This document shows, in pieces, positions 15,312 through 24,028 of a stretch of DNA of 34,332 nt. The notes beneath the pieces are model-generated. The model saw nothing but the letters and a program-made list of their open reading frames with translations. It was not told the DNA's origin and ran no database searches. The stretch's first letter is position 1. Each line of letters starts with the position of its first letter. Both the position numbers and the translations under genes were made by a program. Source of the stretch: Bradyrhizobium sp. (GTDB taxonomy: Bacteria > Pseudomonadota > Alphaproteobacteria > Rhizobiales > Xanthobacteraceae); NCBI RefSeq assembly GCF_027451485.1, contig NZ_DAIDJE010000152.1:1-34332 (forward strand). The letters are read 5' to 3'.

Positions 15312-16730
15312 ATGGCGAACGGAAACCCGACGAGAGCAATTACGCTGGGCGGTGGCGGACCGGCAGCGGGCCTGCACATTGGAGTTCTCGAAGCTCTTGC
15401 CAGCGCCGATATCAATTTCAATGTTTGGTCGCTCTCCTGCATCGGAGCCTGGGTGGGTATCGTCTACAATCAGTCGACCAAAAACACCGCCAGGGGAAAG
15501 GTCGAGGAAACATACGAGTTCTTCAGGAACGGCGTTTTTCGAGATGACGAGGACTACAAGCGCTTTCCCATCAATACCGTGTTCGGGCCGGATTGGCGCA
15601 GCAACATCGACGCATTCAACAAGTTCGTGGGCGACCCAAAGAACTACAGAGACTTTCAATTCCAGCCTTACAGAATCTTCGAGTTCATTCAGGACTCGCT
15701 GTCAATCGTGATGAACCAACTGCCAGCCGGGGATAAACCTTTCAAGACATTGGACGAAGGGGATCTCAATCGATGGATACTCAATCAGGTGATGGCTCCC
15801 AATCCGTTCATCCGTTACATGACATCCCTGATGTACCTCTCCAAGTTTAACGGACTCTCGAGAATCAACTACCCCGACAGCGAGTTCATGCAGAAGATCA
15901 GGTTCGATCGGTTGCCGGAGGTAAAGCCCTATATTTTTCACAACGCCTGGGACCTCGATCATCACGAACTCGCATTCTTCGCAAATCGTCCGATGACGAT
16001 GCCGAATGCGGACGACGACGGAAGCATAAAGAAGAGGTATGAAGGCCCCATCACCGCACAGTCCCTGTGCGCGTGCTCGGCTCTTCCCTTTATCGAAGAA
16101 ACCGTGGAGATCGACGGGACGACCTACTGCGAGGGGGCCCTCGTCGACACGGTCAATTTCGAAGGCCTGGTCGATCTTCGTGTGGAAGGTCGGAAGCTCG
16201 ACGAAATATGGATCAGCCGGATCGTCGATTCCAGGCAGGTCCGAAAGCCGGAAAATCTCCACGATGCGCTGGCAAATCTCTGCCAATTGTTTGCAGCCTC
16301 GGTCGGCGAAGATGATGTCAAGCTGTTCAAGTACCACGTCCGCTACGACCGACAGACTCGAACGGTTTCGAAGAGCAACGGCACAAAAAACCAGAATTCA
16401 AAAAAAGCAGAACATGCGAAGGCCGAAGATTCGCGAGGTCACAATTCGAACGGCGAATGGAACGGCACGGTTGTCGAGATTCACGTTCCCGGGCACATCA
16501 ATTTCAAATGGAATCACAGCAACCTGGACAACGGACGAAAGCTGGGGCGAGAGGCTGCGGAGCAGGCGATTAAGCAATATCGCAAGCACAAGGACACACC
16601 CCATCAAGATGCACCACTCTTCATTAACGAGAAACCGGAAGAGGATGCCGAGTGGCGACGCGTACGCGACGATTATCGCCACCTCCAGAAAGTGCTGGCG
16701 GAATCTGACAGAGCAGATCATCCCAGCTGA
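15312..16730 (+). CDS. Patatin-like protein with Cys/Glu in place of the Ser/Asp dyad
   Basis: The protein is 472 aa. The patatin oxyanion loop is clear as LGGGGPAAGLHIGVL (residues 12-26). Where the family has GxSxG, this protein reads LSCIGAWVG, putting C43 at the nucleophile position. Where patatins have the DGG/A acid, it reads TYCEGALVDTVNF, putting E274 at the aspartate position. Patatins hydrolyse acyl lipids with a Ser-Asp dyad; whether Cys-Glu is active is unknown. Residues about 358-388 form a Lys/Asn/Ser-rich linker absent from typical patatins. AGGGAG lies seven bases before ATG 15312. Codon use looks AT-richer than in neighbours, suggesting acquisition. The 3' end overlaps the convergent cyclase by 13 nt. 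Confidence 0.8.
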   Translation: MANGNPTRAITLGGGGPAAGLHIGVLEALASADINFNVWSLSCIGAWVGIVYNQSTKNTARGKVEETYEFFRNGVFRDDEDYKRFPINTVFGPDWRSNIDAFNKFVGDPKNYRDFQFQPYRIFEFIQDSLSIVMNQLPAGDKPFKTLDEGDLNRWILNQVMAPNPFIRYMTSLMYLSKFNGLSRINYPDSEFMQKIRFDRLPEVKPYIFHNAWDLDHHELAFFANRPMTMPNADDDGSIKKRYEGPITAQSLCACSALPFIEETVEIDGTTYCEGALVDTVNFEGLVDLRVEGRKLDEIWISRIVDSRQVRKPENLHDALANLCQLFAASVGEDDVKLFKYHVRYDRQTRTVSKSNGTKNQNSKKAEHAKAEDSRGHNSNGEWNGTVVEIHVPGHINFKWNHSNLDNGRKLGREAAEQAIKQYRKHKDTPHQDAPLFINEKPEEDAEWRRVRDDYRHLQKVLAESDRADHPS

Positions 16731-19700
16731 TCGAGCACAGCCTTTGCCTGCCTGAGGTCCTGCGTCTCAAAGCCTTCGGTGAACCAGCCGTAGGCCGGCG
16801 CGAGGACTTCGAGCGCTTCCTGGCGCTTGCCCTGGTCCTTCCACAACGCGGCAAGGTCCGTTGCCGCCCGAAGTTCAAGCGCCTTGGCGCGCTGGCATCT
16901 TGCCGCCGCAACGCCCTTTTGGAGCAGCGCGACGGCGGCATCCGGCGAGCCGCGGTGAACCAATGCGCGCGCCTTCAGTCGGTACAACTCGGCCTCGAAT
17001 ATCCGTTCGCTATTTCGGCTCATCGTTGTGAACCCGTGCTCGATGAGGTCGAACGCCGTTTCGTATTCCCGGCAAAACAGCAAGGCCGGGCACAACAGCA
17101 CGTACAGCGCGGTAATCCCGAGTTGGTAACCCGCGCCACGATATTCATCCATCGCCGTCCGGATCTCCTCGATGCCGCTGGACGACGAGTCGAGGAATGT
17201 CGCGCATATGCCACGGACGGCTTGCGCCAATCCGCGCCATTGCCCGAAACCATGCTCCTCCGACAGGCTGCGGCAGCGTTCTGCATAACCTTGCGCGCGC
17301 GACATCTCGCCGCGCAGGGCGTGCAGAACAGAGGCATAGTAGCAGGCATAGGCTTGCGAATGAGGATGACCGATCTCATCGGCGCGTCGGATGGAGGCAT
17401 CGATGCTTGAGAGCGCCGAATCGAAGCAACCGAGCAGCCAGAGAATCCATGACATCAGAGCGAGATCGGCCACGCCGGCGTCCTGGCCGGCGGCTCGGGC
17501 CGCCAATCTGTCAGCATCGGAGCTCACTTCGAACTCCGCAACCGCACGCTCGATGGCTTCACGGGCATCGGCGAGACGTCCCATGAAAAGACGGATCATG
17601 GCCTGACCGCGGGTCGCATTTATCAACGCCGGCCGATCACCGCGCGTCTCGGCGAGTTGAAGCAGCACCGCAATCGTTTCCTGGGCGACCGGCAACTCAC
17701 CCCGGATGACGCTCGCAGTGGTCAGCCAGAACATGATCTGCAATTTTTCGGGAGGGTCTCCGAGGCGGTCACACAACTCACGCGCTCGCGCAAAGGTCGC
17801 CACCGCCTTGTTGGAGGCTGGTCCCTGGGCCGCGATCAGACAAGGCCCGAGCGCGACCTGGAAATCAAGCTCCAACCTGTCCTTCCGCGGACCATCGGCC
17901 AGATGGGCCGATGCTCCGATGCCCCGTTCCAAGTGCACGATGGCTTCGAGGTTCGCGGAACGCATGGCAGCCTTCTTGCCGGCCTTCAGCCAGTAGCCCG
18001 CCGCCTTTTCGAACAGTCCCGCCTCGGTGAAGTGATGCGCGACGGTTTCGGGTTGCGCTTCCACGATCTCCGGGAAACGCTGCTCCAGGGCTTCCCCGAT
18101 CATGGCATGCAGCCCTGTGCGTCGGCTCCTCAGAAGTCCCGAGTAAGCCGCATCCCTCACGAGCGCATGTTTGAACGTATAGATCGTCGCTGGTATCTCC
18201 CCCCGGCAAAATATCAGCTCCGATTGAACCAGCTGTGAAAGCGCCTCCCGAAGTCGTTCTCCGGGCAGTCCGGCGATGATGCTCAGCAATTCATAAGAAA
18301 ACTCGCGCCCTACGACCGCACCGATCTGAGCGATCTCCCTGACCGGAGCCAGCCGATCCAGCCTCGCTACGAGAGACGCATGCAGCGTCGTCGGAATCGC
18401 CATGAGAGGCAGAGGGCGGTTGAGGATGTATCGGCCGTTTCGTTCCTCCAACAAGCCGGTTTCGAGCACCGTCTTTGTCAGTTCCTCGACGAAGAGGGGC
18501 ACACCATCGGTACGAACGAGAATTTGCTCCATAACCTCCTGAGGAAGCCTCTTGCCGGCCGTCACGCGCTCGACCAGCGCCGCACCGTTGCGTCGGTTTA
18601 GCCGCGTGAGCGAGACGGTCGTCACATGCGCCTGGCCCGGCCAGGGGGGCGTGAATTCGGGCCGTGCGGTGATCAGCAGCAGCACGCGCAGCTGCGGTAC
18701 TCTTTCCAATGTCAGCGTGAGCAGCTCGAGTGACGTCGGATCGGCCCAGTGAGCATCCTCGAAGGTAACGAACACGGGCTGGCGCGCAGCAAGGGCATCG
18801 AGCTGCATCAAGAGCGCCGCAAGCGTGATCTCCTTGCGTCTTTGCGGACTAAGCTCCGGCAGTTGGTAGCAACTGCCGGCGGGTAGCGACAGCAGGTTCG
18901 CCAGGGGTGGGACGATCTGCTCTGTGGCGGCGCCGGATTGGGCGAGCAAAGCTTCCAGCTTGGCGAATTTCGCATCTGGCGAGTCCATCCGTTCGAACTT
19001 TGCGGCCCGTTCGAGTTGGCGGATGAATGGATAGAGCGTACTGCTGGTGTGGTGCGCTGAACAGAAAAAGTGTATCGCGACGTGCGGCCTGGTTTCTTCG
19101 AGCCGTTCTTCGAGCGCCAACGCAATATGCGATTTTCCGATACCCGGCTCGCCGATCAACACCACGGCGCTGCCCTCGCCACCCGCAGCGTTGCGCCACC
19201 TGCGTAACAAGAGATCGATCTCCTCGTCGCGTCCGATCGGAGGTTTCAATGAGGTCTTGTGCTGGGCCTTGAATCGGCTTTCCACTCCGCTTGTGCCGAG
19301 TACTTCCCAAGCAGGCAACGGTTCGGGCCATCCCTTGAGCATGGCCGGACCGACGTTACGGTATTCAAAATTGCCTTCGGTGAGTCGACGTGTGCTCTCG
19401 CAGATCAGAAGTGTGCCGGGCATCGCAAGCGCCTGCAAACGTGCGGCCAAGTTCGGCGTCTCACCAATAACCGCTTCTTCCTTTGCCGCGCCTTCACCGG
19501 TCAGATCGCCGACCACGACTGTGCCGGTCGCGATACCAACTCGAACTGTCAGCACGGTGCCGATATCCGTCTTGAGGTTAGCCACGGCGTTCACCAACGC
19601 CAGCCCAGCGAGTATCGCTTGTTCCGCGTCATCTTCGTGTGCTTGAGGGAATCCGAAATAGGCGAGTACGCCATCTCCCATATAGCGGGCGATGACCCCT

Positions 19701-20071
19701 CCTTCCTGGGTGATAATCTCGGCGATGCATGCGAGATAGGTGCCGATGACGGCCCGCAAGTCTTCGGGATCGAGGCGAGCCGAAAGCGCCGAAGAGCCCA
19801 CCAAATCGCAAAACATGACGGTGATTTGACGCCGCTGAGGCTCTTCACGCAGTGCCGGCTTGGTCCCCGCCTGGACGGCCGGAACAACTTCCCCTCTAAG
19901 TTCACCGATCGCGCGCAGCATCTTGCGCCGGTGTCCCAGCAGGAGACCAAGATCCTTCAGGTCCTGCTCCGTAAGATCGCCAAGAACCGAAAGGTCAATA
20001 GCATTCTCGACGAACCGCGCCGCGTACTCGCTTAAGCCGATCGATGCTAGCCATTCCTCAATAGCTGTCAT
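16718..20071 (-). CDS. SAM-domain / class III nucleotidyl cyclase / AAA ATPase / TPR signalling protein
   Basis: The protein is 1117 aa. Residues 1-60 are a SAM (sterile alpha motif) domain (EEWLASIGLSEYAARFVEN). Residues 80-230 are a class III cyclase domain with metal aspartates D89 (FCDLVGSS) and D133 (MGDGVLAYFG) and transition-state residues N207 and R211 (TPNLAAR). The purine-selecting Lys and Asp positions read R129 and A200, so ATP versus GTP use is unclear. An AAA/NACHT-like ATPase follows: Walker A GEPGIGKS (307-314) and Walker B VFVTFEDAHWADP. The C-terminal 450 residues are TPR-like helices. ATG 20071 gives a clean SAM-domain start; the open frame continues to 20227. Confidence 0.88.
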   Translation of the reverse strand: MTAIEEWLASIGLSEYAARFVENAIDLSVLGDLTEQDLKDLGLLLGHRRKMLRAIGELRGEVVPAVQAGTKPALREEPQRRQITVMFCDLVGSSALSARLDPEDLRAVIGTYLACIAEIITQEGGVIARYMGDGVLAYFGFPQAHEDDAEQAILAGLALVNAVANLKTDIGTVLTVRVGIATGTVVVGDLTGEGAAKEEAVIGETPNLAARLQALAMPGTLLICESTRRLTEGNFEYRNVGPAMLKGWPEPLPAWEVLGTSGVESRFKAQHKTSLKPPIGRDEEIDLLLRRWRNAAGGEGSAVVLIGEPGIGKSHIALALEERLEETRPHVAIHFFCSAHHTSSTLYPFIRQLERAAKFERMDSPDAKFAKLEALLAQSGAATEQIVPPLANLLSLPAGSCYQLPELSPQRRKEITLAALLMQLDALAARQPVFVTFEDAHWADPTSLELLTLTLERVPQLRVLLLITARPEFTPPWPGQAHVTTVSLTRLNRRNGAALVERVTAGKRLPQEVMEQILVRTDGVPLFVEELTKTVLETGLLEERNGRYILNRPLPLMAIPTTLHASLVARLDRLAPVREIAQIGAVVGREFSYELLSIIAGLPGERLREALSQLVQSELIFCRGEIPATIYTFKHALVRDAAYSGLLRSRRTGLHAMIGEALEQRFPEIVEAQPETVAHHFTEAGLFEKAAGYWLKAGKKAAMRSANLEAIVHLERGIGASAHLADGPRKDRLELDFQVALGPCLIAAQGPASNKAVATFARARELCDRLGDPPEKLQIMFWLTTASVIRGELPVAQETIAVLLQLAETRGDRPALINATRGQAMIRLFMGRLADAREAIERAVAEFEVSSDADRLAARAAGQDAGVADLALMSWILWLLGCFDSALSSIDASIRRADEIGHPHSQAYACYYASVLHALRGEMSRAQGYAERCRSLSEEHGFGQWRGLAQAVRGICATFLDSSSSGIEEIRTAMDEYRGAGYQLGITALYVLLCPALLFCREYETAFDLIEHGFTTMSRNSERIFEAELYRLKARALVHRGSPDAAVALLQKGVAAARCQRAKALELRAATDLAALWKDQGKRQEALEVLAPAYGWFTEGFETQDLRQAKAVLDQLG

Positions 20072-20093
20072 GGCGAACCTGCGGTTCAGGCGC

Positions 20094-20246
20094 GTGACAA
20101 TACCACGTTTTGATGACGCGGCGAAGGCCGAAAGTGCTGCCCCCGCAGGCAAGCGCGACGCACGACCTGACGTTGACGAGAGTGAAGAGCTGATTGCCGA
20201 AGGTGACGAGGTCGAGACCATTCTCATCGTCGAAGATGACGCTGCA
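20094..20246 (+). pseudogene. Relic of a hybrid histidine kinase / receiver domain
   Basis: In one frame the sequence reads VTIPRFDDAAKAES, then an acidic linker, then VETILIVEDDAAR. The order (end of a HATPase domain, linker, first strand of a receiver with its acidic EDD pair) matches the C-terminal half of hybrid histidine kinases. It has no start, and the receiver homology stops abruptly after the first strand. It lies head-to-head against the cyclase gene start. I read it as debris of a lost two-component gene. Confidence 0.5.
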
Positions 20247-20253
20247 CGTATGT

Positions 20254-20820
20254 GCCCGATGTCCTGTCTTCTTCGGCAACCCGCAACCGTCTCAACGGCT
20301 TTCGTCCTCAGCGGCTAGAGGGCTGTCTTGGAAGACACAGTCACCTGCGCGAGGTTCGTTACTCAGCTGGTCGCTTTCGTAGATTCACGAAGCCAATCTC
20401 ATGTCATCGTCGCGAGCGCAATCGCTGGCGCGGTCCTGGGCGGAGCCTTCGGCTTCTGCTTATGGAGATTTGACCCGCGCGCGCGGGGGCGGGTCGGGCA
20501 ACAGAATCCGAAGCAGCAGCCGCTTGATCGGAATGGCGGCGCCAGATCGCAGCTTCGTTGATGGCCGCCTCGACATATTGTCTCGCCCCAGCATCACGCC
20601 CGCTTCCATAGCAAAGCGGACATCCAGTCTCAGGCGACCGGCATGGCGTCGATCGCCAATGACCCGAAGCGGTCGCTCACGACCTCGTGAAGCATTCCTG
20701 AAATCCATAGCGCGTCGCTGTCCGTTCTAAGGCCCGTCAATGACACGCAATGTTGCAATGAGCGCAGCAACCTGTCTGAGCCGGGTTGCTGCCTCGGTAG
20801 ATCACCTTAGGGAGATTTTT
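20254..20820. other. Gene-poor region between the receiver relic and the fasciclin gene
   Basis: The stretch holds no gene I can defend. A TTG-started frame at 20328-20561 would encode 77 residues with a Gly/Ala-rich hydrophobic segment (VIVASAIAGAVLGGAFGF) that could span a membrane, but it has no ribosome binding site. The rest may be decayed coding DNA. Confidence 0.35.
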
Positions 20821-21321
20821 ATGAATGCTATTCGTTCGTTCGTGATGGGCTCTGCCATGCTGATGGCCCTCGTCGGCGCGTCGGGCGCACGTGCCGCTGA
20901 TATCGTGGATACCGCGGTTTCCGCCGGCTCGTTCAAAACGTTGGTGACGGCGGTCAAAGCGGCCGGCCTAGTCAGCACGCTGAAGAGCAAGGGCCCGTTC
21001 ACCGTGTTTGCACCGAACGACGCCGCTTTCGCCAAGCTGCCGCCGGGGACGGTCGACTCCCTGCTTAAGAATAAGGCCAAGCTGGCAGCAATTCTCAAGT
21101 ATCATGTCGTGCGCGGCCGCGTGATGGCCGCAGACGTCGCCGGCAAGTCGCTGCAGGTGGCCACCCTTGAAGGGCAAAAGCTGAACGTGAACGGCACCAT
21201 GGGCGTCACGGTCAACGATGCGCATGTGGTCCAGCCCGATATCGAGGCGTCTAACGGCGTCATCCACGTGATCGACACGGTGCTGCTGCCTCCCGCGCCC
21301 GCAATGAAACATCATCACTGA
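20821..21321 (+). CDS. Secreted fasciclin (FAS1) domain protein
   Basis: This 166-aa protein has a signal peptide ([19 protein letters not shown], cleavage probably after GARA) and a single FAS1 domain. The conserved H1 block is [15 protein letters not shown] and the H2 block is [13 protein letters not shown]. The YH motif is present as ILKYHVV. FAS1 domains mediate adhesion or matrix interactions in many bacteria; the ligand is unknown. The tail ends in three histidines. AGGGAG lies just upstream of ATG 20821; upstream in-frame starts would spoil the signal peptide. Confidence 0.92.
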   Translation: MNAIRSFVMGSAMLMALVGASGARAADIVDTAVSAGSFKTLVTAVKAAGLVSTLKSKGPFTVFAPNDAAFAKLPPGTVDSLLKNKAKLAAILKYHVVRGRVMAADVAGKSLQVATLEGQKLNVNGTMGVTVNDAHVVQPDIEASNGVIHVIDTVLLPPAPAMKHHH

Positions 21322-21384
21322 CGGTGCTTCCGTAGCGGCTTTTAATCGTCTTTTCCGCACCAACCGTTTTTGCGCAACACAATC

Positions 21385-21408
21385 GCCCGGCCGGGATCCC
21401 GGCCGGGC
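21385..21408. repeat. 24-nt perfect palindrome after the fasciclin gene
   Basis: GCCCGGCCGGGA followed by its exact complement TCCCGGCCGGGC forms a perfect palindrome 64 nt after the fasciclin stop. As RNA it would fold into a strong GC stem. There is no T run on the plus strand. It could be the 3' structure of the fasciclin mRNA. Confidence 0.55.
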
Positions 21409-21783
21409 GAACTGTCGTGAACCAAGCCAGGACAACATTGTCATTGAAGAATGCGCTATCGTCGCCATGTCGCTCCTTGGCCCATCGGATCATTTGCGCA
21501 GTGGCACAGAAACGCTCGTTATCGGAGCGAAGTGGACATGGCCGAAGCGCGTAGGGCTGAGTTAGCCGACAGGTCCGCCGAAGTTCGGCGAGCGAAGGCG
21601 GAAGGCGTACCCTGCCACCTTCTCTGGCCCGTCGGCCGCGGGTTGCGCTCCGCGAATTCGCCTTCCGAGCTGCGATCGCCTGATTGCAAAACCCTCGCAA
21701 ATGACCGCAGGACCTTTGATCTGGATCATGTCCCAGGCTTCCAGGCGGCGCATGGTGCCACGTGGGAAAGAGGGAGATACAAC
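21409..21783. other. Intergenic region without a defensible gene
   Basis: Open frames run through this stretch on both strands, but none shows a family signature or a ribosome binding site until the ATG at 21784. A short palindrome CGCCGAA/TTCGGCG lies near 21581-21595 inside a longer TCCGCC...GGCGGA pairing, possibly another dispersed repeat. Confidence 0.35.
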
Positions 21784-22005
21784 ATGACGTCGATTTCACA
21801 TCAGCACCATGCAAAATGTCCTCGATGCGGCTCCGAGTTGGTCAGCCTTGAATGGGATGAACACGTGACTTCGCGGCAAGTCCAGGACCTGTGGCACTGT
21901 TGGAAGTGTCAGAACGAATTCATCACGGTTGAAGCGTCTGACGAGAAGCCGCCTTCGGACGCCGAGGTCACCAAGCCGTTCTTTACGAGTTTGGTCATGG
22001 AATGA
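21784..22005 (+). CDS. Small zinc-ribbon protein
   Basis: This 73-aa protein starts MTSISHQHHAKCPRCGSEL and contains two CxxC pairs (CPRC, CWKC) 28-30 residues apart, the pattern of a zinc ribbon. AGGGAG lies seven bases upstream of ATG 21784, which rules out the longer reading from 21451. Similar small ribbon proteins are common in Bradyrhizobium as I recall, without assigned function. It is convergent with the hydrolase gene to its right. Confidence 0.7.
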   Translation: MTSISHQHHAKCPRCGSELVSLEWDEHVTSRQVQDLWHCWKCQNEFITVEASDEKPPSDAEVTKPFFTSLVME

Positions 22006-22042
22006 CGGTTTGCGGCGTGGCGTGACGACAGCCTGTTCGTTG

Positions 22043-22906
22043 TCACGCGAGCATCGACCTCGGATCACGCGGTCCCCAACGGCTGGCCTCGACCAGCGCG
22101 ATGAAGCGTTCGACCATTTCGTTGAACAGCGACGGTTCTTCCAGATTGAGCACATGGCCCGATTTCGGGAAGAAGGTCAGGCCCGATGCGGGAAGATGTT
22201 TCTTCAGGAACAGGCTCGGCTCCACGCAGGCATCGTCCTCGTCGCCGCAGATGATCAGCGCCGGTGTCTGCGCCTGCTTGATCGCGTCAGCCATGGTGTA
22301 GATCGAGGGCCGGCCACCCTGAAAGCCGCGCATGGTATTGGCGGAGCCTTTTGAATCGTGCCGGGCAAGCGCGGCGTAGAAGTCGGCGTGTCCGCGCGGG
22401 TCCTTGACCAGGAAGGGAATCCGTCCCGGCGCTTCCCGCGTCACCTTGGCGACTTCCGCCGAGCCGATTCTGTCGAACTGGTCGGCGGTGTCGCGGCAGG
22501 TCCTGCGGAAGGTGTCGAGGCTCTCGATGGCAGAGCCGGAGCCGACGCCGGCAAGCGTCATCGACAGGATGCGCTCCGGCGCATTGAGCGCCACCTGCAG
22601 CGAGGAATAGGAGCCCATCGACAGGCCGACGAAATGCGCTTTCGCGATATTAAGATGATCGAGCACCGCGATCGCGTCGGTATAGAAGTGCTTGTAAGTG
22701 TAATCGTCCGCCGAGGGCGGCACATCGGAGGGCGTGTAGCCCCGCGCCGAATAGGCGATGCAGCGGTGGCCCCGCGAGAAGTAGCGCATCTGCGGCTCCC
22801 AGTTGGTGTAGTCAGCCGCAAATTCGTGCAGGAAGAGGATCGGCGTGCCGCTGCCTGCCTCTTCGAAATAGAGCTTCACCTGGTCCTGCGTGATGGCATG
22901 CGGCAT
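22043..22906 (-). CDS. Alpha/beta hydrolase
   Basis: This 287-aa protein has the standard alpha/beta hydrolase order: ILFLHEFAADYTNWE (oxyanion region), GLSMGSYSS with nucleophile S96, ICGDEDDACV with the acid near D224, and SGHVLNLEEP with H251. The family includes esterases, haloperoxidase-like enzymes and C-C hydrolases; no substrate can be inferred. ATG 22906 (MPHAITQDQVKLYFEE) is preferred over the frame start at 23068 because the protein then begins at the first strand and a purine-rich stretch precedes it. Confidence 0.85.
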   Translation of the reverse strand: MPHAITQDQVKLYFEEAGSGTPILFLHEFAADYTNWEPQMRYFSRGHRCIAYSARGYTPSDVPPSADDYTYKHFYTDAIAVLDHLNIAKAHFVGLSMGSYSSLQVALNAPERILSMTLAGVGSGSAIESLDTFRRTCRDTADQFDRIGSAEVAKVTREAPGRIPFLVKDPRGHADFYAALARHDSKGSANTMRGFQGGRPSIYTMADAIKQAQTPALIICGDEDDACVEPSLFLKKHLPASGLTFFPKSGHVLNLEEPSLFNEMVERFIALVEASRWGPRDPRSMLA

Positions 22907-23241
22907 TTCTTCTTTCTCCCGTTGTTTTGTCGTCTCGCGCTCTTCGGCGCGAACGCGCCACGACCCGAAGTCGCAGTTAATGCTCACGGCTGCAATGAGG
23001 CAAGAGCGCTTCTTTTGGTCATCGAATATGCGCGGAATTACCTTCGAATCGGGCGCGGGCTGCCGCATCCCGTCTTGCTCTCGTCACATCGCAATTTCTT
23101 TTTGACGCGCCCGGGTGCCGTCCGCCTGGTGAAGCGACTCTGACGTTCCTGTCGGTCCTGCAGCGGCACGATACGAATGTCAGGACCGGGACACTGGCGG
23201 CCGGTGGGGAAAGGGTGTTCTAAGAAAAGGATCAATCGAGG
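22907..23241. other. Divergent intergenic region
   Basis: This stretch separates the hydrolase from the peptidase gene and should hold both promoters. I checked for -35/-10 pairs and for a GGAAC...GTT stress-type site and found nothing convincing on either strand. Confidence 0.3.
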
Positions 23242-23877
23242 ATGCATCAATCTCCGTTTCGCCGGTCGCTGGTCGTGCTGGCGTTGTGTTCGACGGCTTT
23301 CGCCGCCTCTGCCGCGCCGGCTGCGGCACGGTCACATCACGGCCCCCGGCGGCTCGCTCATGCCCATGAAAGCGGGCATCGCACGCGACGCCGCTTCGCC
23401 TATTCCCGTGCGCATCACGGCCATGTGGCGCGGCGATCGCGCTGGGACGAGGGCGTCGCCACGATGCACAGGCGCGGCTTCTCCAACAGCTATGCCAGCC
23501 TTGGATCGAACTCTCGCTCAGGCGGCTCCGCTTCGTCCGACCTGATCAGCGAAGCGCGCCGTTATCTCGGCGGCAATCCGACCGGCCGCGCCAGCCTGTG
23601 GTGCGCGCGCTTCATGAACATGGTGCTTGCGCGTACCGGTCACCGCGGCACCGGCTCGGACGCAGCGAGCTCGTTCGCAAGCTATGGCCATCGCGTGTCG
23701 GGCCCGCAGGTCGGTGCGATCGCGGTGATGGGCCGGCGCGGTGGCGGCCACGTCGGCATCATTACCGGCATCGGCGCCTCAGGCAATCCGGTCATGATCT
23801 CCGGCAACAACGGCAACCGCGTGCGGGAAGCCCCGATTTCGCGCAGCCGGATCTACGCCTACGTCATGCCGAATTGA
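23242..23877 (+). CDS. Secreted CHAP/NlpC-like cysteine peptidase (TIGR02594 type)
   Basis: The protein is 211 aa. It has a signal peptide (MHQSPFRRSLVVLALCSTAF, cleavage near AAPAAA), a His/Arg-rich region, then a C-terminal domain from about residue 95 with DLISEARRYLGGNP and the catalytic cysteine in LWCARFMNMV (C121). The histidine lies in GGGHVGIITGI (H170), followed by SGNNGNRV. This arrangement fits the TIGR02594 family of NlpC/P60-like proteins, probably periplasmic peptidoglycan hydrolases. A palindromic repeat starts 18 nt after its stop. Confidence 0.85.
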   Translation: MHQSPFRRSLVVLALCSTAFAASAAPAAARSHHGPRRLAHAHESGHRTRRRFAYSRAHHGHVARRSRWDEGVATMHRRGFSNSYASLGSNSRSGGSASSDLISEARRYLGGNPTGRASLWCARFMNMVLARTGHRGTGSDAASSFASYGHRVSGPQVGAIAVMGRRGGGHVGIITGIGASGNPVMISGNNGNRVREAPISRSRIYAYVMPN

Positions 23878-23894
23878 GCGGTAATCCAGCCCTC

Positions 23895-24000
23895 GTCATT
23901 CCGGGATGGTCCGAAGGACCAGACCCGGAATCCATTCCTCCAGTCGTTGCGGCGTTCGATGCATTCCGGGCCCGATGCTGGCGCATTGCCCCGGAATGAC
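23895..24000. repeat. Palindromic dispersed element, copy 2
   Basis: The ends GTCATTCCGGG (23895-23905) and CCCGGAATGAC (23990-24000) are identical to those of the element at 10705-10839, and CCCGGAATCCAT recurs inside. The interior otherwise differs. It sits between the convergent peptidase and MOSC genes and may serve as a 3' structure for either mRNA. Confidence 0.8.
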
Positions 24001-24028
24001 GGCGGTGCGGGTCGCCTCTATCGCGTCG

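Noticed and set aside
21260..21814. A 184-codon minus-strand frame across the fasciclin gene end and intergenic region
   Set aside because: It overlaps the real fasciclin and zinc-ribbon genes. It has no credible start and no family signature.
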